64,000 nt of DNA, taken from the NCBI RefSeq assembly GCF_002706795.1, contig NZ_CP017705.1:4749501-4813500 (forward strand). The letters run 5' to 3'. Positions within the stretch are counted from its first letter, which is position 1. Every line of letters begins with the position of its first letter. The translations under genes were made by a program, and so were the position numbers. Shown here piece by piece: positions 44,971 to 59,600 of this stretch. This stretch comes from Brevibacillus laterosporus DSM 25. Lineage in GTDB: Bacteria > Bacillota > Bacilli > Brevibacillales > Brevibacillaceae. Below the pieces are notes generated by a model. It saw only the letters and a list, made by a program, of their open reading frames with translations. It had not been told where the DNA came from and searched no databases.

Positions 44971-46763
44971 GAGTATACCTCCTCTTCTGCCATCCTTCCA
45001 TGCTCTTCAGCAATAAATTGCTTTTTGTATAGTCTCGCATACACTCCATTTTTTGAAAGTAGCTCATTATGTGTCCCACTCTCGACAATATGTCCTTTAT
45101 CTACTACCAATACCTCATCAGCATCTTTAATCGTTGAGAGGCGATGAGCAACAACGAGAACCGAACGATTTCTCATCATCTGTTCTAGTGCTTCTTGTAC
45201 CATTGCTTCAGATTGGGTGTCTAATGCGGAGGTTGGTTCATCTAAAAGTAGAATAGGTGCATCTTTTAAGATAGCCCGAGCAATTGCAATGCGCTGTTTT
45301 TGTCCCCCTGATAATCGTGAACCTCTTTCCCCAACGATCGTTTCGTAACCTTCAGGAAGCTCCATGATGAACTGGTGAGCATTTGCTACTTTTGCCGCGG
45401 CGATGATCTCATCTCTTGTAGCATCTTGTTTGCCGAATGCTATATTTTCGGCAATCGTAACTGGAAAAAGATATGTTTCTTGAGAGACCAAGGAAATATA
45501 CTTTCGCATGTCGGTAGGATTCCATTCCCGTAGAGTGTGCCCGTAAACTGTAATGCTGCTGTCTTCATTTTCATGTGTTATAGGGTAAAAACCACATAAT
45601 AGTTTTAAGATTGTGCTTTTTCCACTACCACTAGCGCCTACTAATGCGATTGTTTTATTTTCAGACAAGGTAAAGCTAACCCGATCCAATATTTTTTCAT
45701 GACCATCATAGGCAAATGATACATTTTTAAAAACAACTGGTTGTGTATGTGGGTCCATGTCCAATCGAGGCTTATCCTCTTGTTCAATCGGCTGTTCTAA
45801 GATTTCGAACATACGTTTCGATGCGCCCGATACCTCTTGTACTTGTGCAAATAATACAGGCATGAGAGAAAGTGGCTCTATAATATAGTTAAGCAAATAA
45901 CTGAACAAGACTAAATTTCCTAGATCTAATTCCCCAGTTTGAATTAAGTATCCTCCGTATGCTACAAAAAAGACGATTGGAGCAGAGAAAAGCAACATAC
46001 CAGGGGCAGTCATCCATGCTCGCTTCTTTTCTACCAAAATTCCTTTTTGCAAAACGTTAGCCATAGTAGACGAATATTTCTCAAATAACACATCCGCTAA
46101 ATTAAAAGCTTTTACCATATGTATACCTGACACAGTATCTTGGGCTATTGAGTTAGCTTTTCCTAGGTGCTGTTGTAGTTCTTCTGTATATTTTCGTAAA
46201 GGTTTACTCAAAACACCCATAATCAAAATTGCTACTGGCAAAATGGAGATACTTAACACAACTAATTTCCAATTGGTAGAAACTAACAAACAAAGGGCAC
46301 CAACAAAAATAACAGGCATATAAAAAATTTGATAGAAATGTTGTTGCAAAAAATTCTGCAATAACGTGGCATCGTTTGTTAAGCGAGAAGTAATATCTCC
46401 CGTATGATATTTTTCAACCGCAGAAATAGGCATTTTTTCTATGTGATAGGTAACATTATTTTTTAAATCTCGTAGAGCATTTGCGCTAAATTTTACAGCT
46501 GAATATTTTATGAAATATTTTGAAATAAAACCGACAATCGTTAATCCGAAAATCAAGGTAGCGAAGCTTACTAGCTTTTGATAGTCATTTGTATTTTCTA
46601 CCATCGTTCTAATTAAGATTCCCATCCAAATTTCGACTGTCGCTACGATCAGAGAAGTAACGATACAGAGAAAAACCCAAAAACGATATGGTCTGACATG
46701 CGTTAATACCCACTGGAACACAGGTTTTTTTAGGGGTGTTTGCTCTTGTTTTTGAAAATTCAT
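44961..46763 (-). CDS. ABC exporter half-transporter 1 (TycD-like)
   Basis: A 600-residue type IV ABC exporter half. Six membrane helices are in residues 25-320, with the MsbA-like coupling segments (YHTGDITSRLTNDATLLQNF). The ATPase carries Walker A GASGSGKST, signature LSGGQKQRIAIARAI, Walker B LLLDEPTSALD and VAHRLS. The start ATG at 46763 follows GAGAGGAG. It begins 98 bases after the NRPS2 stop, with a hairpin in the gap, and overlaps its partner gene downstream. The pair has two intact catalytic sites by eye, so both halves should hydrolyse ATP. Confidence 0.9.
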   Translation of the reverse strand: MNFQKQEQTPLKKPVFQWVLTHVRPYRFWVFLCIVTSLIVATVEIWMGILIRTMVENTNDYQKLVSFATLIFGLTIVGFISKYFIKYSAVKFSANALRDLKNNVTYHIEKMPISAVEKYHTGDITSRLTNDATLLQNFLQQHFYQIFYMPVIFVGALCLLVSTNWKLVVLSISILPVAILIMGVLSKPLRKYTEELQQHLGKANSIAQDTVSGIHMVKAFNLADVLFEKYSSTMANVLQKGILVEKKRAWMTAPGMLLFSAPIVFFVAYGGYLIQTGELDLGNLVLFSYLLNYIIEPLSLMPVLFAQVQEVSGASKRMFEILEQPIEQEDKPRLDMDPHTQPVVFKNVSFAYDGHEKILDRVSFTLSENKTIALVGASGSGKSTILKLLCGFYPITHENEDSSITVYGHTLREWNPTDMRKYISLVSQETYLFPVTIAENIAFGKQDATRDEIIAAAKVANAHQFIMELPEGYETIVGERGSRLSGGQKQRIAIARAILKDAPILLLDEPTSALDTQSEAMVQEALEQMMRNRSVLVVAHRLSTIKDADEVLVVDKGHIVESGTHNELLSKNGVYARLYKKQFIAEEHGRMAEEEVYSCS

Positions 46764-46790
46764 CTGCTGCTCCTCTCGAAAAGATAAATA

Positions 46791-46833
46791 GTGATTCCCC
46801 CTACAAATACGAATCCTTTATAGGGGAAATCAC
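46791..46833 (-). terminator. Hairpin between NRPS2 and the ABC genes
   Basis: GTGATTCCCC-CTA (46791-46803) pairs with TAGGGGAAATCAC (46821-46833) with a bulge or two, about 28 bases past the NRPS2 stop. There is no real T-tract, so it is more likely a processing or partial attenuation signal than a full stop. Confidence 0.45.
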
Positions 46834-46861
46834 GAAAACTACACTTCCATTTGTACAAAAT

Positions 46862-49800
46862 CTACTTCAGAACAAAAATCGCTTGGAGAATTTCTTGGAG
46901 TATGGAAGCATTTTTAGGAACTTGTTCACCACTAAGCATCTTCGAATGATCTCCATAGCCACGATAGGCAATAAATTGTTCAGATGCTCGTGACCACACT
47001 TCCTCATTCCATTTTTCAGCCTCATAGGCAGCTGAGTTTCCTTGTTCGCACTCTGATTGGATGAGATGAATAGCAGCCTTTATAGTACCTTCATTTACTA
47101 ATTGATTATGGAACAACAGATAACTGAGCATGTTTTGAATAAAACCTTGTTTGACAAAATCATTGGTTATGAACAGTTCGAGATCCTCTTTTGTCATATT
47201 AAACATCTCGTTATGAACCCCTATTTCTGTGAAAAAGGCTTCGATTTCTTTTCTTGCTTCAGCAGCCGTTTGTTCGATTGCTTTATCCTTCCAATAAGAG
47301 TCAAATAAAATAATGCTGGACACCTGATGTCCTTGGGTTTCCAATTCTTTTGCAACTTCAAAAGCTAAGTTACCGCCAGAGGAATACCCCATCAAAGTAT
47401 ACGGTCCCTCAGAATCAATCTGAATAATTGCATTGACGTACTGTTCAATGCGATTGTCCTCTTCTATGAAGTCAAAGCTATATAAAGAAATATCATGGAT
47501 TTCTTCTGCAAGCTTTTGATAGAAGGTACTGTGGGCACCAATCGGTGTAAAGCTAAATACAGGTCGAATTGTTTCCTTATTTAATAGTATTGGGTGACCC
47601 GTGTTTTGCTCGTACTGCTTATGCAAAATAAACTCTGCCATTTTTTCAATCGTTGGATGCTGGAATACGAGATGTAGTGGCAACTCTTCTTGCATATACT
47701 CGTACACCTTTGATATGAGATGCATTGCTTTTAAGGAGTGTCCGCCTATTTCAAAGAAATGATCGGTAATGCCAATTGGATCTACCTCTAGTACTTCTTG
47801 CCAAATAGCAGCCATTTGTTCCTCTATCATGTTTCTAGGGGCAACATATTCTTTTGCTGCAACGCCGATGTTTTGAGGCTCTGGCAATGCTCTCTTATCT
47901 ACTTTTCCGTTAGCAGTAGTAGGTAGTTCTAAAAGCTGTACGAAGTAGGTAGGAACCATGTACGCAGGGAGTTCCTTGGAAACAAATTTTCTCAAATCAG
48001 CCAGTACAACTTCCTTTTCAGCTACAAAGTACGCACATAAATATTGCTGTGCATGTTGATCCTCTTGGGCAGTAACCACTACCTCCTTAACACCATGATA
48101 GTGAAGAATGGTAGATTCGATCTCTCCTATCTCAATTCGGAAACCTCGTACTTTGACCTGCTCATCTACCCGACCAACGTATTCTATCGTTCCATCTGTA
48201 CGCCACTTTGCCAAATCCCCCGTTTTATACATGCGCTCTCCAGGTGCAAATGGATTAGCAACGAACTTCTCCTCTGTTAATTCTGGTCGATTTAAATAAC
48301 CTCTGCCCAGTCCACGACCCGCTATGCATAACTCCCCTACTACTCCTATAGGCTGCAAATGATGCTCGGTATTAACAATATAGACAGCTACATTGGCAAG
48401 CGGACGACCAATTGTAATCTCTTGGTCTACTTCAATTGCTCTCTGAATAGTCGTAATTACACTATTCTCTGTAGGTCCATACTCATTGTTAATCTCAATA
48501 GCAGGATTTTTCTGTTTAATCTTTTGTACAATTTGAGGAGATAATTTTTCTCCACCAAGAGTGACACAACGTAATTGGTGTAAATCCTCTGCTGTAGCGC
48601 TATCCACAATTGCATTAAACAGACTTGGAACACCATAGTAATGAGTGATCGATTCAGAGGCGATCAATTTTCGTAGTGCAAATGGATCTTTTGCCTCTTC
48701 TTCTCTTGGCAAGATCGAAGTGGCCCCTCCAAGCATAGGAGCAAACAAACTAGCTACAAATCCATCAAAAGCAAATGAGAAAATCTGCAATGCTTTATCC
48801 TTTGGATTAAAGGCATACTCGTCTCTTCTCCATTGTAGGCAATTCACGATGGAATGATGTTCAATCATGACCCCTTTTGGTTTACCAGTTGTGCCTGAAG
48901 TATAAATTACATATGCCAAGTCAGTTGGTTGGTTCACAACTGTGAGATTGGTTCCATCGACTACATAATTTTGCTTCTCATCTAAATTTAACCTCATCAT
49001 ATTAGCTGATAATTCATTGAACAAATGCGCCTGGGTCAGTAAAAGAATCGCACCGCTATCCTCTAAGACATATTCAATACGTTCCGTAGGATAAGCTGGA
49101 TCAATAGGAACATAGGCTGCTCCAGCTTTCAAGATACCCATGATACCAATAATCATTTCTACAGAACGATCTGCCATAATCGCTACTAGCTGATTAGGAA
49201 CGACTCCTTTATTGTGTAGTGTACGAGCTAATTGATTGGCTCTTTCATTTAGCTCTTGATAGGTCAATTTCTTCTTGTCCCAGATAAGTGCTACTTGATC
49301 CGGTGTTTTTCTTACCTGTTCTTCAAAAAGCTGATGAACCGTTGTATCCTGCTGATAGTCTCTTTCTGTGTTATTAAACTCTTGTAAAAGCTGAGTTTTC
49401 TCTGCATTCGTCAGTAGTTCAATAGCAGCTAATCTCACATCAGGATTATCTATGATCGCGTTCATAATCTGAAGGAAATTAGTCATCAAACGTTTGATTG
49501 TTTCCGGACGGTACAATTTGGTGCAATATTCCACACCAATCATGATTTGGTCTCTTTCTTCTGTGGCGATAAAGGTTAGATCGAATTTAGAGTGCTTCGA
49601 TTTATTTTCTCCTTCATAGGCAACAAATCGTAGCTCATCTAATTCAATAGCGTCTTCCCCTCTGTTCTGGAGAGTAAACATGGTATCAAACATCGGATTT
49701 CTGCTTACATCCCGTTGTAGCTTTAGTTTCTCCACTAGCTCTTCAAATGGATAATCCTGATTCTCATAGGCTCGTAATGCATTTTGTTTTACTTCTAATA

Positions 49801-50690
49801 AAAATTCTCTAAATGATTTTGATCTAGCTGGTTTATTTCGCATGGCTAATGTATTGACAAACATTCCAACAGTGTTCTCCAAATCAACATGCGATCGCCC
49901 TGTAACCGGTGTACCCACAATCAGATCTTCTTGACCCGAATATTTGGAAAGAAGTACATTATATGTCGCTAACAAGACCATATAGAGAGTGGTACCTGTG
50001 TCTGTAGCTATCTTATACAAGCCTTCCATAAGCTCTTTGCCCGTTCCAATTGTGATTACATCGCCGTCAAAGCTTTGTGTAGTTGGTCTTGGAAAATCTG
50101 TAGGTAGATTTAATACAGGAATTTCATCTGCAAATGTTTGAAACCAATGGTCTTCCTGTTTTTTATACATTTCTGTTTGATACTGTTCATGTTGCCATAT
50201 AGAAAAATCCTTATACTGAATCGTAAGTTCTGGTAACGTATTTCCTTGATACAATTCCACCAGTTCGCTGATGATGATTCCAGATGATACCCCATCGGAA
50301 ATAATATGATGTGTATCTACTAGTAACAAATAACGATCCAATCGGGTTTGAACAAGCTTGACGCGAAGCAATGGCGCCTTATTTAACTGGAACGGTTGAA
50401 TAAATTCATCAATGATTTCTTCCAATTCCTCTTCAACAGCTACCTGATGGTCGACAGTAAAATCAACTACTGCATGGATTTTCTGCACAGGAGAACCATT
50501 TACTACCTCGAAGGATGTACGCAAGCTCTCATGACGGTTAATTACATCCCTAAAGGCTTTTTCTAGTTTTACCAGGTCAAGTTTTCCTTCCAGTAACATG
50601 ATAGAAGGCATGTTATAACTGATATCTATCCCATCAAACTGGTTAAGAATAAACATTCTTCGTTGTGCTGCTGAAACCGGATAGTAATCT
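46862..50690 (-). other. NRPS2 module 5: C - A - T - TE, leucine and release
   Basis: C motif HHIISDG at about 50295-50315. Pocket residues D G A Y T G E V I (K), one change from a known leucine code. Carrier GGHSLKAM at about 47737. Thioesterase with GYSSGG at about 47375-47395, expected to cyclise the finished chain. Confidence 0.85.
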
Positions 50691-53600
50691 TGCTTTGTAG
50701 CAGGTCGGATCGAAATGATCTGCTTCGTGCGCTCGCTCTCCAAGTATTGGGCTATTTCTTCGATCGTTGGTTTTTCAAATAGGACACGTAAAGGAATATC
50801 CATTTGATACTCTTTGTGCATTTGAGATATAACCATCATGGCACGTAAAGAATGACCACCTAATGCGAAAAAGTCGTCCTTACTTCCAACTCGACCAATG
50901 CCTAAAACCTGTTGCCATACAGTAGCAAGCTGAGATTCCAATTGTGTTCGGGGAGCTACATAGTCTGTGTTAGAAAGTAACGAATTGTCTGGATCTGGTA
51001 ACGATCGCTTGTCAATTTTTCCATTGGCTGTTAATGGCATCGCTTCAAGTGAAATAAACGTAGTAGGAATCATCGCTATCGGTAGTTCAGCTGCTAAATG
51101 TGCACGTATTTCCGCTATGCTTACCTCTCTATCCGTAACCATATATGCGCAGAGGAATTTTTCCTTCGTTTGATCTTCCTTCGCAATAACGACCACTTCT
51201 CTTAGACCATCAAGCTTACGCATTTGTGACTCAATCTCACCAAGTTCGATCCTTACTCCTCTGATCTTCACTTGATGATCTGTTCGACCAAGAAACTCTA
51301 TATTTCCATCAGGTAACCACTTTGCTAAATCTCCTGACCGATATAGCTTTTCTCCCGGTACAAATGGATTATCAACAAACTTTTCAGCCGTAAGTTCTGG
51401 GCGATTTAGATACTCACGAGCAACTCCCGCTCCTCCAATACATAATTCTCCTACGACTCCGATTGGTACCAGCCCTCCAGATTGATCCATGATATACATC
51501 GTGGTGTTAGGAAGCGGTTTTCCAATTGGTGCGGTTCCCACTGCATGTAGAAATTCAAACGGTTGTTCGTAATAACTAGAATCAATGCAAGCTTCTGTAA
51601 CCCCATAGCTGTTAATGATTCGAATGGATTTTCCAAATTTACCAAGTAGCGCCCTGTAATCATCCATTGAGCAACTATCTGCTCCGATAATTAAGAGTTT
51701 CATCTGACTAATATCCAGCTTATGTTCGAAAATGTATTCCATTAGAGGAACAACTAAAGCTGGTGTTGATTCAAATATGGTAATTTGGTATCTGCTTAGC
51801 ATGTCATAAAGGGAAGCTGGATCAAGTTTTACCTCATTTGGGCAAACCACCAATTGTCCGCCATGAAGTAAAGCTCTGGCAAAATCTCCAGCCGAAACGT
51901 CGAAAGAGAAACTAGCCATCTGCAGTAACCGAACAGGGAAGGTCTCTAAGTGATACTCCTCTCTCCATGCAAATGCTATGTTGATATAACTCTGATGCTC
52001 TATCACGACACCCTTTGGTTTACCAGTTGTCCCAGATGTATAAATAATGTAAGCCATATGATGCTTTTCTGAGACATTCTGTAAATTAGTACCATCACCT
52101 TGGTAATATTCATCTTGATCCAAGTACAAGACCTCATGTTCGAATACAAGCTGTTCTGCTAGATTTTGCAAGGTAAGCAACAGCATTGCATTGCTATCCT
52201 CGAGCATAAATTCCTTACGATCTTGCGGATAATCCATGTCAATCGGCACATAGGCTCCACCTGCTTTTAATACGGCCAACATACTAACAACCATATGCAG
52301 AGAGCGATCTATGATAATGCCTACGGTACGTTCAGGCTGAACTCCCTTCTGTCGAAGTATTCGTGCTAGCTGATTGGCTTTCGTATTTAACTCCTGATAA
52401 GTAAGCTGTTCATGTCCACTAATAACCGCAATATTGTTAGGGGTTTTCTCCACTTGTTCCTCGAATAACTGATGGAACATTTTATTCATTGGATAAGACG
52501 TTTTCGTTGCATTAAAGTCATACACAATTTGATTTTTCTCTGACTCTGACAAGACGCTAATCTCTGAAAGCTTTTTATCTGGATTTGCTACGATAGACTG
52601 TAAAATTTGAGAATAATGGATAGCCCAACGTTCGATGGTTTCTTTGCTAAATAATTTGGTGCAATAGCTAAATTGGAGTTGAATCTCATCTTGCGTTTCA
52701 AAAGCATCCAACGAGATATCAAATTTGGCTATTTGCCCTTTCATCTCGTAAGGGACATAGTGAAGGCCATCTATCTCAAATCCGGTTGAATCGGTTTTTC
52801 CCAAGCTAAACATAGTGTCAAATAACGGATTTCTACTTAAATCACGTCGAATTTGTAGCTTTTCTACAAGATTTTCAAACGGGTAATCCTGATTTTGGAA
52901 AGCCTCTAGTGCATTATTTTTCACTTCAGCTACAAATTCACGGAATGTTAGCTCACTTAATGGTCTATTTTTCAATGCTAGTGTATTTACAAACATACCG
53001 ACGATATTTTCTACATCTGCGTGTGATCTGCCAGCAATCGGAGTACCAATAACAATTTCTTCCTGACCAGTGTATTTGGACAATAGCAGATTGTAAGCTG
53101 CCAACAAAAGCATATACAAGGTTGCCCCTGTCTCATTAGATAGGCTCAGTAGGTCAGCCATTAGCTGCTTTCCAGTTCCAAAAATGATATGGTCACCTTC
53201 GAAACTTTGTACAGAAGGTCTTGGGAAGTCAGTTTGCAGATTTAGAATTGGTAATTCGCCTGCGAATGTATTGAGCCAAAATTCTTCTTGCTTTTGAATC
53301 ACTTCAGATTGGAACAGCTCATTTTGCCATACAGCAAAATCTTTATACTGGATGTTACATTCAGGCAGATTTTGCTCATTATACAATTGGGCAAATTCTT
53401 TGATGATGATCTGCATAGATACACCGTCAGAAATGATATGATGCATATCCATTAAGAAGAGATGACGTTTTTCTGATAGGGTAACAAGGCCTATTCTAAA
53501 TAATGGAGCTATCTCCAAATCAAATGGTTGAATAAATTCATCTACGATTTGTTCGACTTGATCCTCTGACGCCTCTTGATAAGTAACAGCAAAATTCACA

Positions 53601-56600
53601 GTATCATGGATTATCTGAACAGGATCACCATTGACCGTTTTAAAAGATGTCCGCAGTGCCTCATGTCGGTTGACCAAACCTCTCATTGCATAGTCAAAAC
53701 GGTTGTAATCCAAGCTACCCTCAATGAACATAACACCAGGAACATTATAACTAATACCTGTACCTTCAAATTGATGAAGGATATACATCCGTTTTTGTGC
53801 TGAAGAAACCGGATAAAAATCAGTTTTGACAGCTTGTTGAATGGCTACGTACTTTCCTTTTTCTAAGCCCGAAATATAGGATGCTAGAGCAAAGATTGTC
53901 GGCGATTCAAAAAGGATTTTTAACGGCAATTCAACATGGAACACCTTATGCACGGAGGAAATTACGGTCATTGCCTTTAAAGAATGTCCTCCCAATTCAA
54001 AGAAATTGTCCCTAACACCTATCTTGGAGACACCTAATACACTTTTCCAAATATCAACCAATTGTTCTTCGATTTGATTGCTCGGTGCTACATATTCTGT
54101 GCCTGCAATCAGTTCTCCATCTGGTTTTGGTAATGCTCTACGATCTACTTTTCCATTTGGTGTAAGTGGCATTTTCTCCAGTTGGACAAAGAAGGTAGGT
54201 ACCATATAGGAAGGAAGCTCCTCCGCTAGCTGTTCACGCAATTCTGGTATAAGAGTAGCATTCTCTGATACGTAATACGCACATAATGCTTTTTGACCAC
54301 CCTTGTCCTCCACTACCGTTATGACAGATTCCTTTACCTTGTCTTGTCTAGCAAGGACAGATTCAATCTCACCGATTTCGATTCGGAATCCTCTAATTTT
54401 TACCTGTTGGTCAATTCGTCCTAAATATTCAATTGTTCCATCAGGCAACCATCTGGCCAAATCACCTGTACGGTACATTTGCTCACCTGGAACAAATGGG
54501 TTAGACACGAATTTTTCTGCAGTTAGCTCAGGTTTGTTAATGTACCCTCTAGCAACCCCTTCTCCGCCAACACATAGCTCTCCTGGAACCCCGATTGGTT
54601 GCAAGTGATTACATTGATCAAGGATATAAGCGGTTGAGTTACTAATGGGTTTACCAATCGGTATGTTATCAATGAATTCCTCATCAATTCTAAAGCAAGT
54701 AGAGAAGGTAGTGTTCTCAGTTGGTCCATAGCCATTCCAAATTACTAGATTTGGATTTGTTTGTTTTACCTTGTTAATGTGTTTAGGCGATAGGACATCT
54801 CCACCGACAATTAAGTTGGTAAGGCTAGCAAACATACTCTCATTGTCTTGCGATAATTGATTAAATAATGGTGATGTTAGCCACATCGTTGTAATTTGGT
54901 TTGCTTGTAAGAAGCTACCTAATAACTCTGAATCCAACAAGATATTCTTATTGACGAGGTATAAACGTGCCCCATGTAGCAATGCACCAAAAATTTCAAA
55001 TGTCATTGCATCAAAGCCAATTGCACCTGTTTGAATCATTCGATCTTCTGGTGTTACCTCAACATAATTGGTATTTATTACCAACCGAACCACATTTCGA
55101 TGTTCAACCATTACACCTTTTGGTTTACCAGTCGAACCAGACGTGTACATGATATAAGCTATATCATTCGGATCAGTAATACTTGGAAGATTTGTAACAT
55201 CACCTTGATTCAAGCTTTCATCATCTAGTAAAATGATGTCCACTTCTTCCACTAGTAGGGAAGTCAGATGACGTAACGAAAGAACAATGTTAACTTGGCA
55301 ATCTTCTATCATGTAAGAGATGCGTTCGGAAGGATACTCAGGATCAATTCCTAGATAGGCTCCTCCTGCTTTAAGAATCCCCATTATTCCTATAATCATT
55401 TCATGTGTGCGATCAGCTAAAAGACCGACAACGTGATTTGACTCTACACCCTTTTGACGAAGTATCCATGCGACTTGATTTGCTCTATTATTTAACTCCT
55501 GATACGTTAATGTATTCCCTTCTGATACAACTGCTATATGATCTGGATTCTTTTCTACTTGCTCCTCGAACCATTGGTGAATGGCTAACATTCTTGGATA
55601 ATCTGTTGATGTTTCATTAAATTCAGCGACAATTTGTTGCCTTTCTGCTTCAGATAACAAACTGATCTCTGATAAAGCTATATCCGGTTGTTTCGCAATA
55701 ATATCGATGATTTGTAAGAAATGACCTGCCATTCTTTCTATACTTTTCTTCTTAAACAACCTCGTACTATATACGAGAGAGAATTGTAGGCCTGATTGTT
55801 CTTCATTTGCTTCTAACGTCAAATCAAACTTTGAATAGCCCCTTTGTGCAACATGAGGTGTGATCTGTAGATCATCTAGTACAAAAGATTTTCTCTCCAT
55901 ATTTTGCAAAATAAACATGATGTCAAACAAAGGATTTCTACCTAAGTCCCTTTGAATTTCTAATGTTTCGACGAGTAATTCAAACGGATAATCCTGGTTT
56001 TCATAGGCTTCCAATGTATTTTGTTGTACTTCTGCCAAAAACGCTTTGAAAGACTTCATACCACTTGGATTGTTTTTCAACGCTAACGTATTTACAAACA
56101 TTCCCATTACTTTTTCTACATCAGGATGTGCTCTTCCAGCAATAGGTGACCCGATCACAAGCTCTTCTTGACCAGAGTATTTGGATAGTAGCACATTAAA
56201 AGCAGCCAGTAGTACCATATACAACGTTGTTGAAGTTTCATTGGCAAGCTTGTATAAGTCCTCCATGACTTGCTTTCCGGTATGAAAAACAACTTGGTCC
56301 CCATCAAAGCTTTGCACTGTCGGTCTTGAATGATCTGTTGGTAAATTGAGAACAGGGATTTCTCCTGCAAATGTGTTTGTCCAGTAGGATTCCTGTTTGT
56401 TGAAAGCATCTGATGCGAATAGTTCATTTTGCCAGACAGCAAAGTCCTTATATTGAATGCGAAGTTCAGGCAGGCTTTCACCACGATATAGCTTCGCAAA
56501 TTCCTCAAATAAGATTCCTGCTGATACACCATCTGAGACAATATGGTGCATATCCATCAAGAAAAGATGTCTTTCTTCCTCTATTTTGATGAGTCCAACA

Positions 56601-59600
56601 CGTAATAGAGGGGCTACTTCAAGATCAAAATTTTGAATGAACTCATGAACAAGTTGATCTACTTGGTCTATCGATGCTTCTTTATATAAAATTTCAAGTT
56701 CAACTGACTGATGTACACGTTGCATTGGTTCTCCATTTATAGAATGGAACGAGGTTCTTAATGCTTCATGTCGGTTTATTACTTGTTGTAGTGCATCTTC
56801 AAAGCGTGGATAGTCTAGCTTGCCATCCATGTATAGTGCACTTGGCATGTTATAAATAGTTCCTGCTCCATCAAACTGACGAAGGATATACATCCTTTTT
56901 TGTGCGGACGAAACCGGATAATGCTCTTTAGGCGATACAGGTTGAATAGGGACATATTTGCTTTTTGTAGCCTGGTCAATGAATGTAGCTAATTCTGCAA
57001 TTGTAGATTTTTCGAATAACAACTTCAGAGGTAATTCAACACCACACTCCTTATGCACGTGAGACATCACCGTCATAGCTCTCAATGAATGACCACCTAA
57101 ATCAAAGAAATTATCATTCACGCCAATCTTCTTATGTCCGAGTACATTCTCCCAAATTTCAACTAGTTTAGCTTCAGTTGCATTTTTAGCCGCTACATAT
57201 ACCGTTCCTAGAACCGGATCGCCTTCTGGCTTTGGCAATCCCTTACGATCAATTTTTCCATTTGGTGTTGTAGGGAAAGCCTCTAGCTGCACAAAGTATG
57301 TTGGAACCATGTATTCAGGTAATTCTTTCGCTAGATGTGCTCTCAGCTCAGGTAATATGACTTCTTCTTCTGCCGTAAAGTAGGCGGTTAGTAGCTGCTG
57401 TTGGGTTGTATCCTCTGAAACCACAACAATTGCCTCATTGATCTTATCAAATGTTAGAGTAGCATTTTCGATCTCACCAATCTCGATTCGATAGCCCCTA
57501 ATTTTGACCTGTTCATCAACGCGACCAATATACTCAATCGTGCCATCCGGTAACCATTTAGCATAATCACCCGTTTTATACATGCGTTCACCTAGTACAA
57601 ACGGATTGGGAACAAATTTCTCTTCTGTAAGCTCTGGTCGATGTAAATAACCTCTCGCTAAGCCTTGACCACCAATGCACAGTTCACCAATTACTCCAAC
57701 GGGTTGTAACAGATGATTGCTGTCAAGGATATACACCGCTACATTTGCTATAGGACGACCGATTGTGATCGTTTCCCCTACTTTCATTGAGCGCTTAACC
57801 GTTGTGAGAACACTATTCTCAGTTGGACCGTATTCATTATTAATTTCAATAGCAGGATTTTTTTGTTTGACCTTTTGTACAAGCTGAGGAGTTATTTTTT
57901 CTCCCCCTAGTGATATGTTACGCAACTGATGGAAATCCTCAGCTGTTGAGCAATCAAGAATTGCATGAAACAAGCTAGGTACGCCATGATAATGCGTGAT
58001 ACTTTCAGCCGCAATTACATTTCTAAGAGCAAATGGGTCTTTAGCCTCTTCTTCTCTAGGCAAGACAGAAATCGCTCCTCCCATCATTGGAGAGAATAGA
58101 CTAGCGACGAATCCGTCAAAGGCAAATGAGAAAATTTGCAGAACCTTATCGTTAGGAGTAAAACCGTATTCCTCTTTTCGATACTGCAAGCAATTGATAA
58201 TAGACTGGTGTTCTATCATGACTCCTTTTGGTTTGCCTGTTGTACCGGATGTGTAAATGATATAAGCAAGGTCAGATGCTTGATTTACATTGGAGAGGTT
58301 TTTACCATCTCCTACATAAATTTGATTATCCTGAAGATCTATCCATTCGATTTCAGTTGTGATTTGTTTGGTCAGGTGTGTTTGAGTAAGCAGTATAGTA
58401 GCACCACTATCCTCAAGCAAATATTGAATACGCTCCTGTGGATAAGCCGGATCAATTGGTAAATAAGCTGCCCCTGATTTTAAAACCCCATAAATCCCTA
58501 CAATCATTTCAAATGATCGTTCGGCCATAATCCCCACAATTTGCTCTGGTTGTACTCCCTTATTTCGCAAAAACACAGCTAGTTGGTTAGCTCTCTCATT
58601 TAACTGGCGATAAGTCAATGTTTGACCTGCATAACTGAGTGCTATATGGTCAGGTGTTTTTTCCACCTGTTCTTCAAAAAAGCTATGAATTGTTCCCATT
58701 GAATATGGAACGTGATTATTATTGAAATCAACAAGTACCTGTTGTCTTTCTTCTAAGGTGAGCATATTGATTTCTGATAAAGCGACCTCTGGATTCTCGG
58801 TTACTGCTCGTACAATTTGTAAGAAATGAGACGCCATTTGTTCAATCGTTTCCTTCTTAAAGAGCTTAGAGCAGTATTCGAGGCAGAATACAATCTCCAT
58901 ACTCTCTTCTGTTGCTTCTAAAGTGAGATCGAATTTTGCTTGTTTAACCTCTGTAATATATGGATGAAATGTTAAATTTTCAATCTCAAAGACTTTCTTG
59001 TCCGTATTTTGTAAAATGAAAATCGTGTCAAATAATGGGTTTCGACTCAGGTCACGGTGTACATCCAATTTTTCAACAAGCACTTCAAATGGGTAATCCT
59101 GATTTTCATAGGCCTGTAACGTATTTTGTTTTACTTCCTCTATAAACTCTTTAAACGTCTTTGTTCCAACTGGATAATTTCGTAAGGCCAGTGTATTCAC
59201 GAACATTCCCATAATTTGATCGACATCTGCGTGAGTTCTGCCAGCGATTGGTGTACCCACAATAATGTCTTCTTGTCCCGAATACTTAGAAAGGAAAATA
59301 TTATAGGTTGCTAATAAAACCATGTACAAAGTTGTCCCAGTCTCATTTGCAATTCGATATAACTCCTGCATCAAGTTAGTTCCTGTGCCAAAAATAAATC
59401 GGTCTCCCTGAAAGCTCTTCGTCAGTGGACGCGGGAAATCAGTCGACAGATTTAGAAGAGGAATTTCTTCTGCAAATGCAGTAAGCCAATACGTCTCCTG
59501 CTTATTTAATATACCTGTTTCAAACCATTCATTCTGCCATGTAGCAAAATCTTTATACTGTAAACGAAGTTCAGACAATTCCTTCTCTTGATACAGTTGA

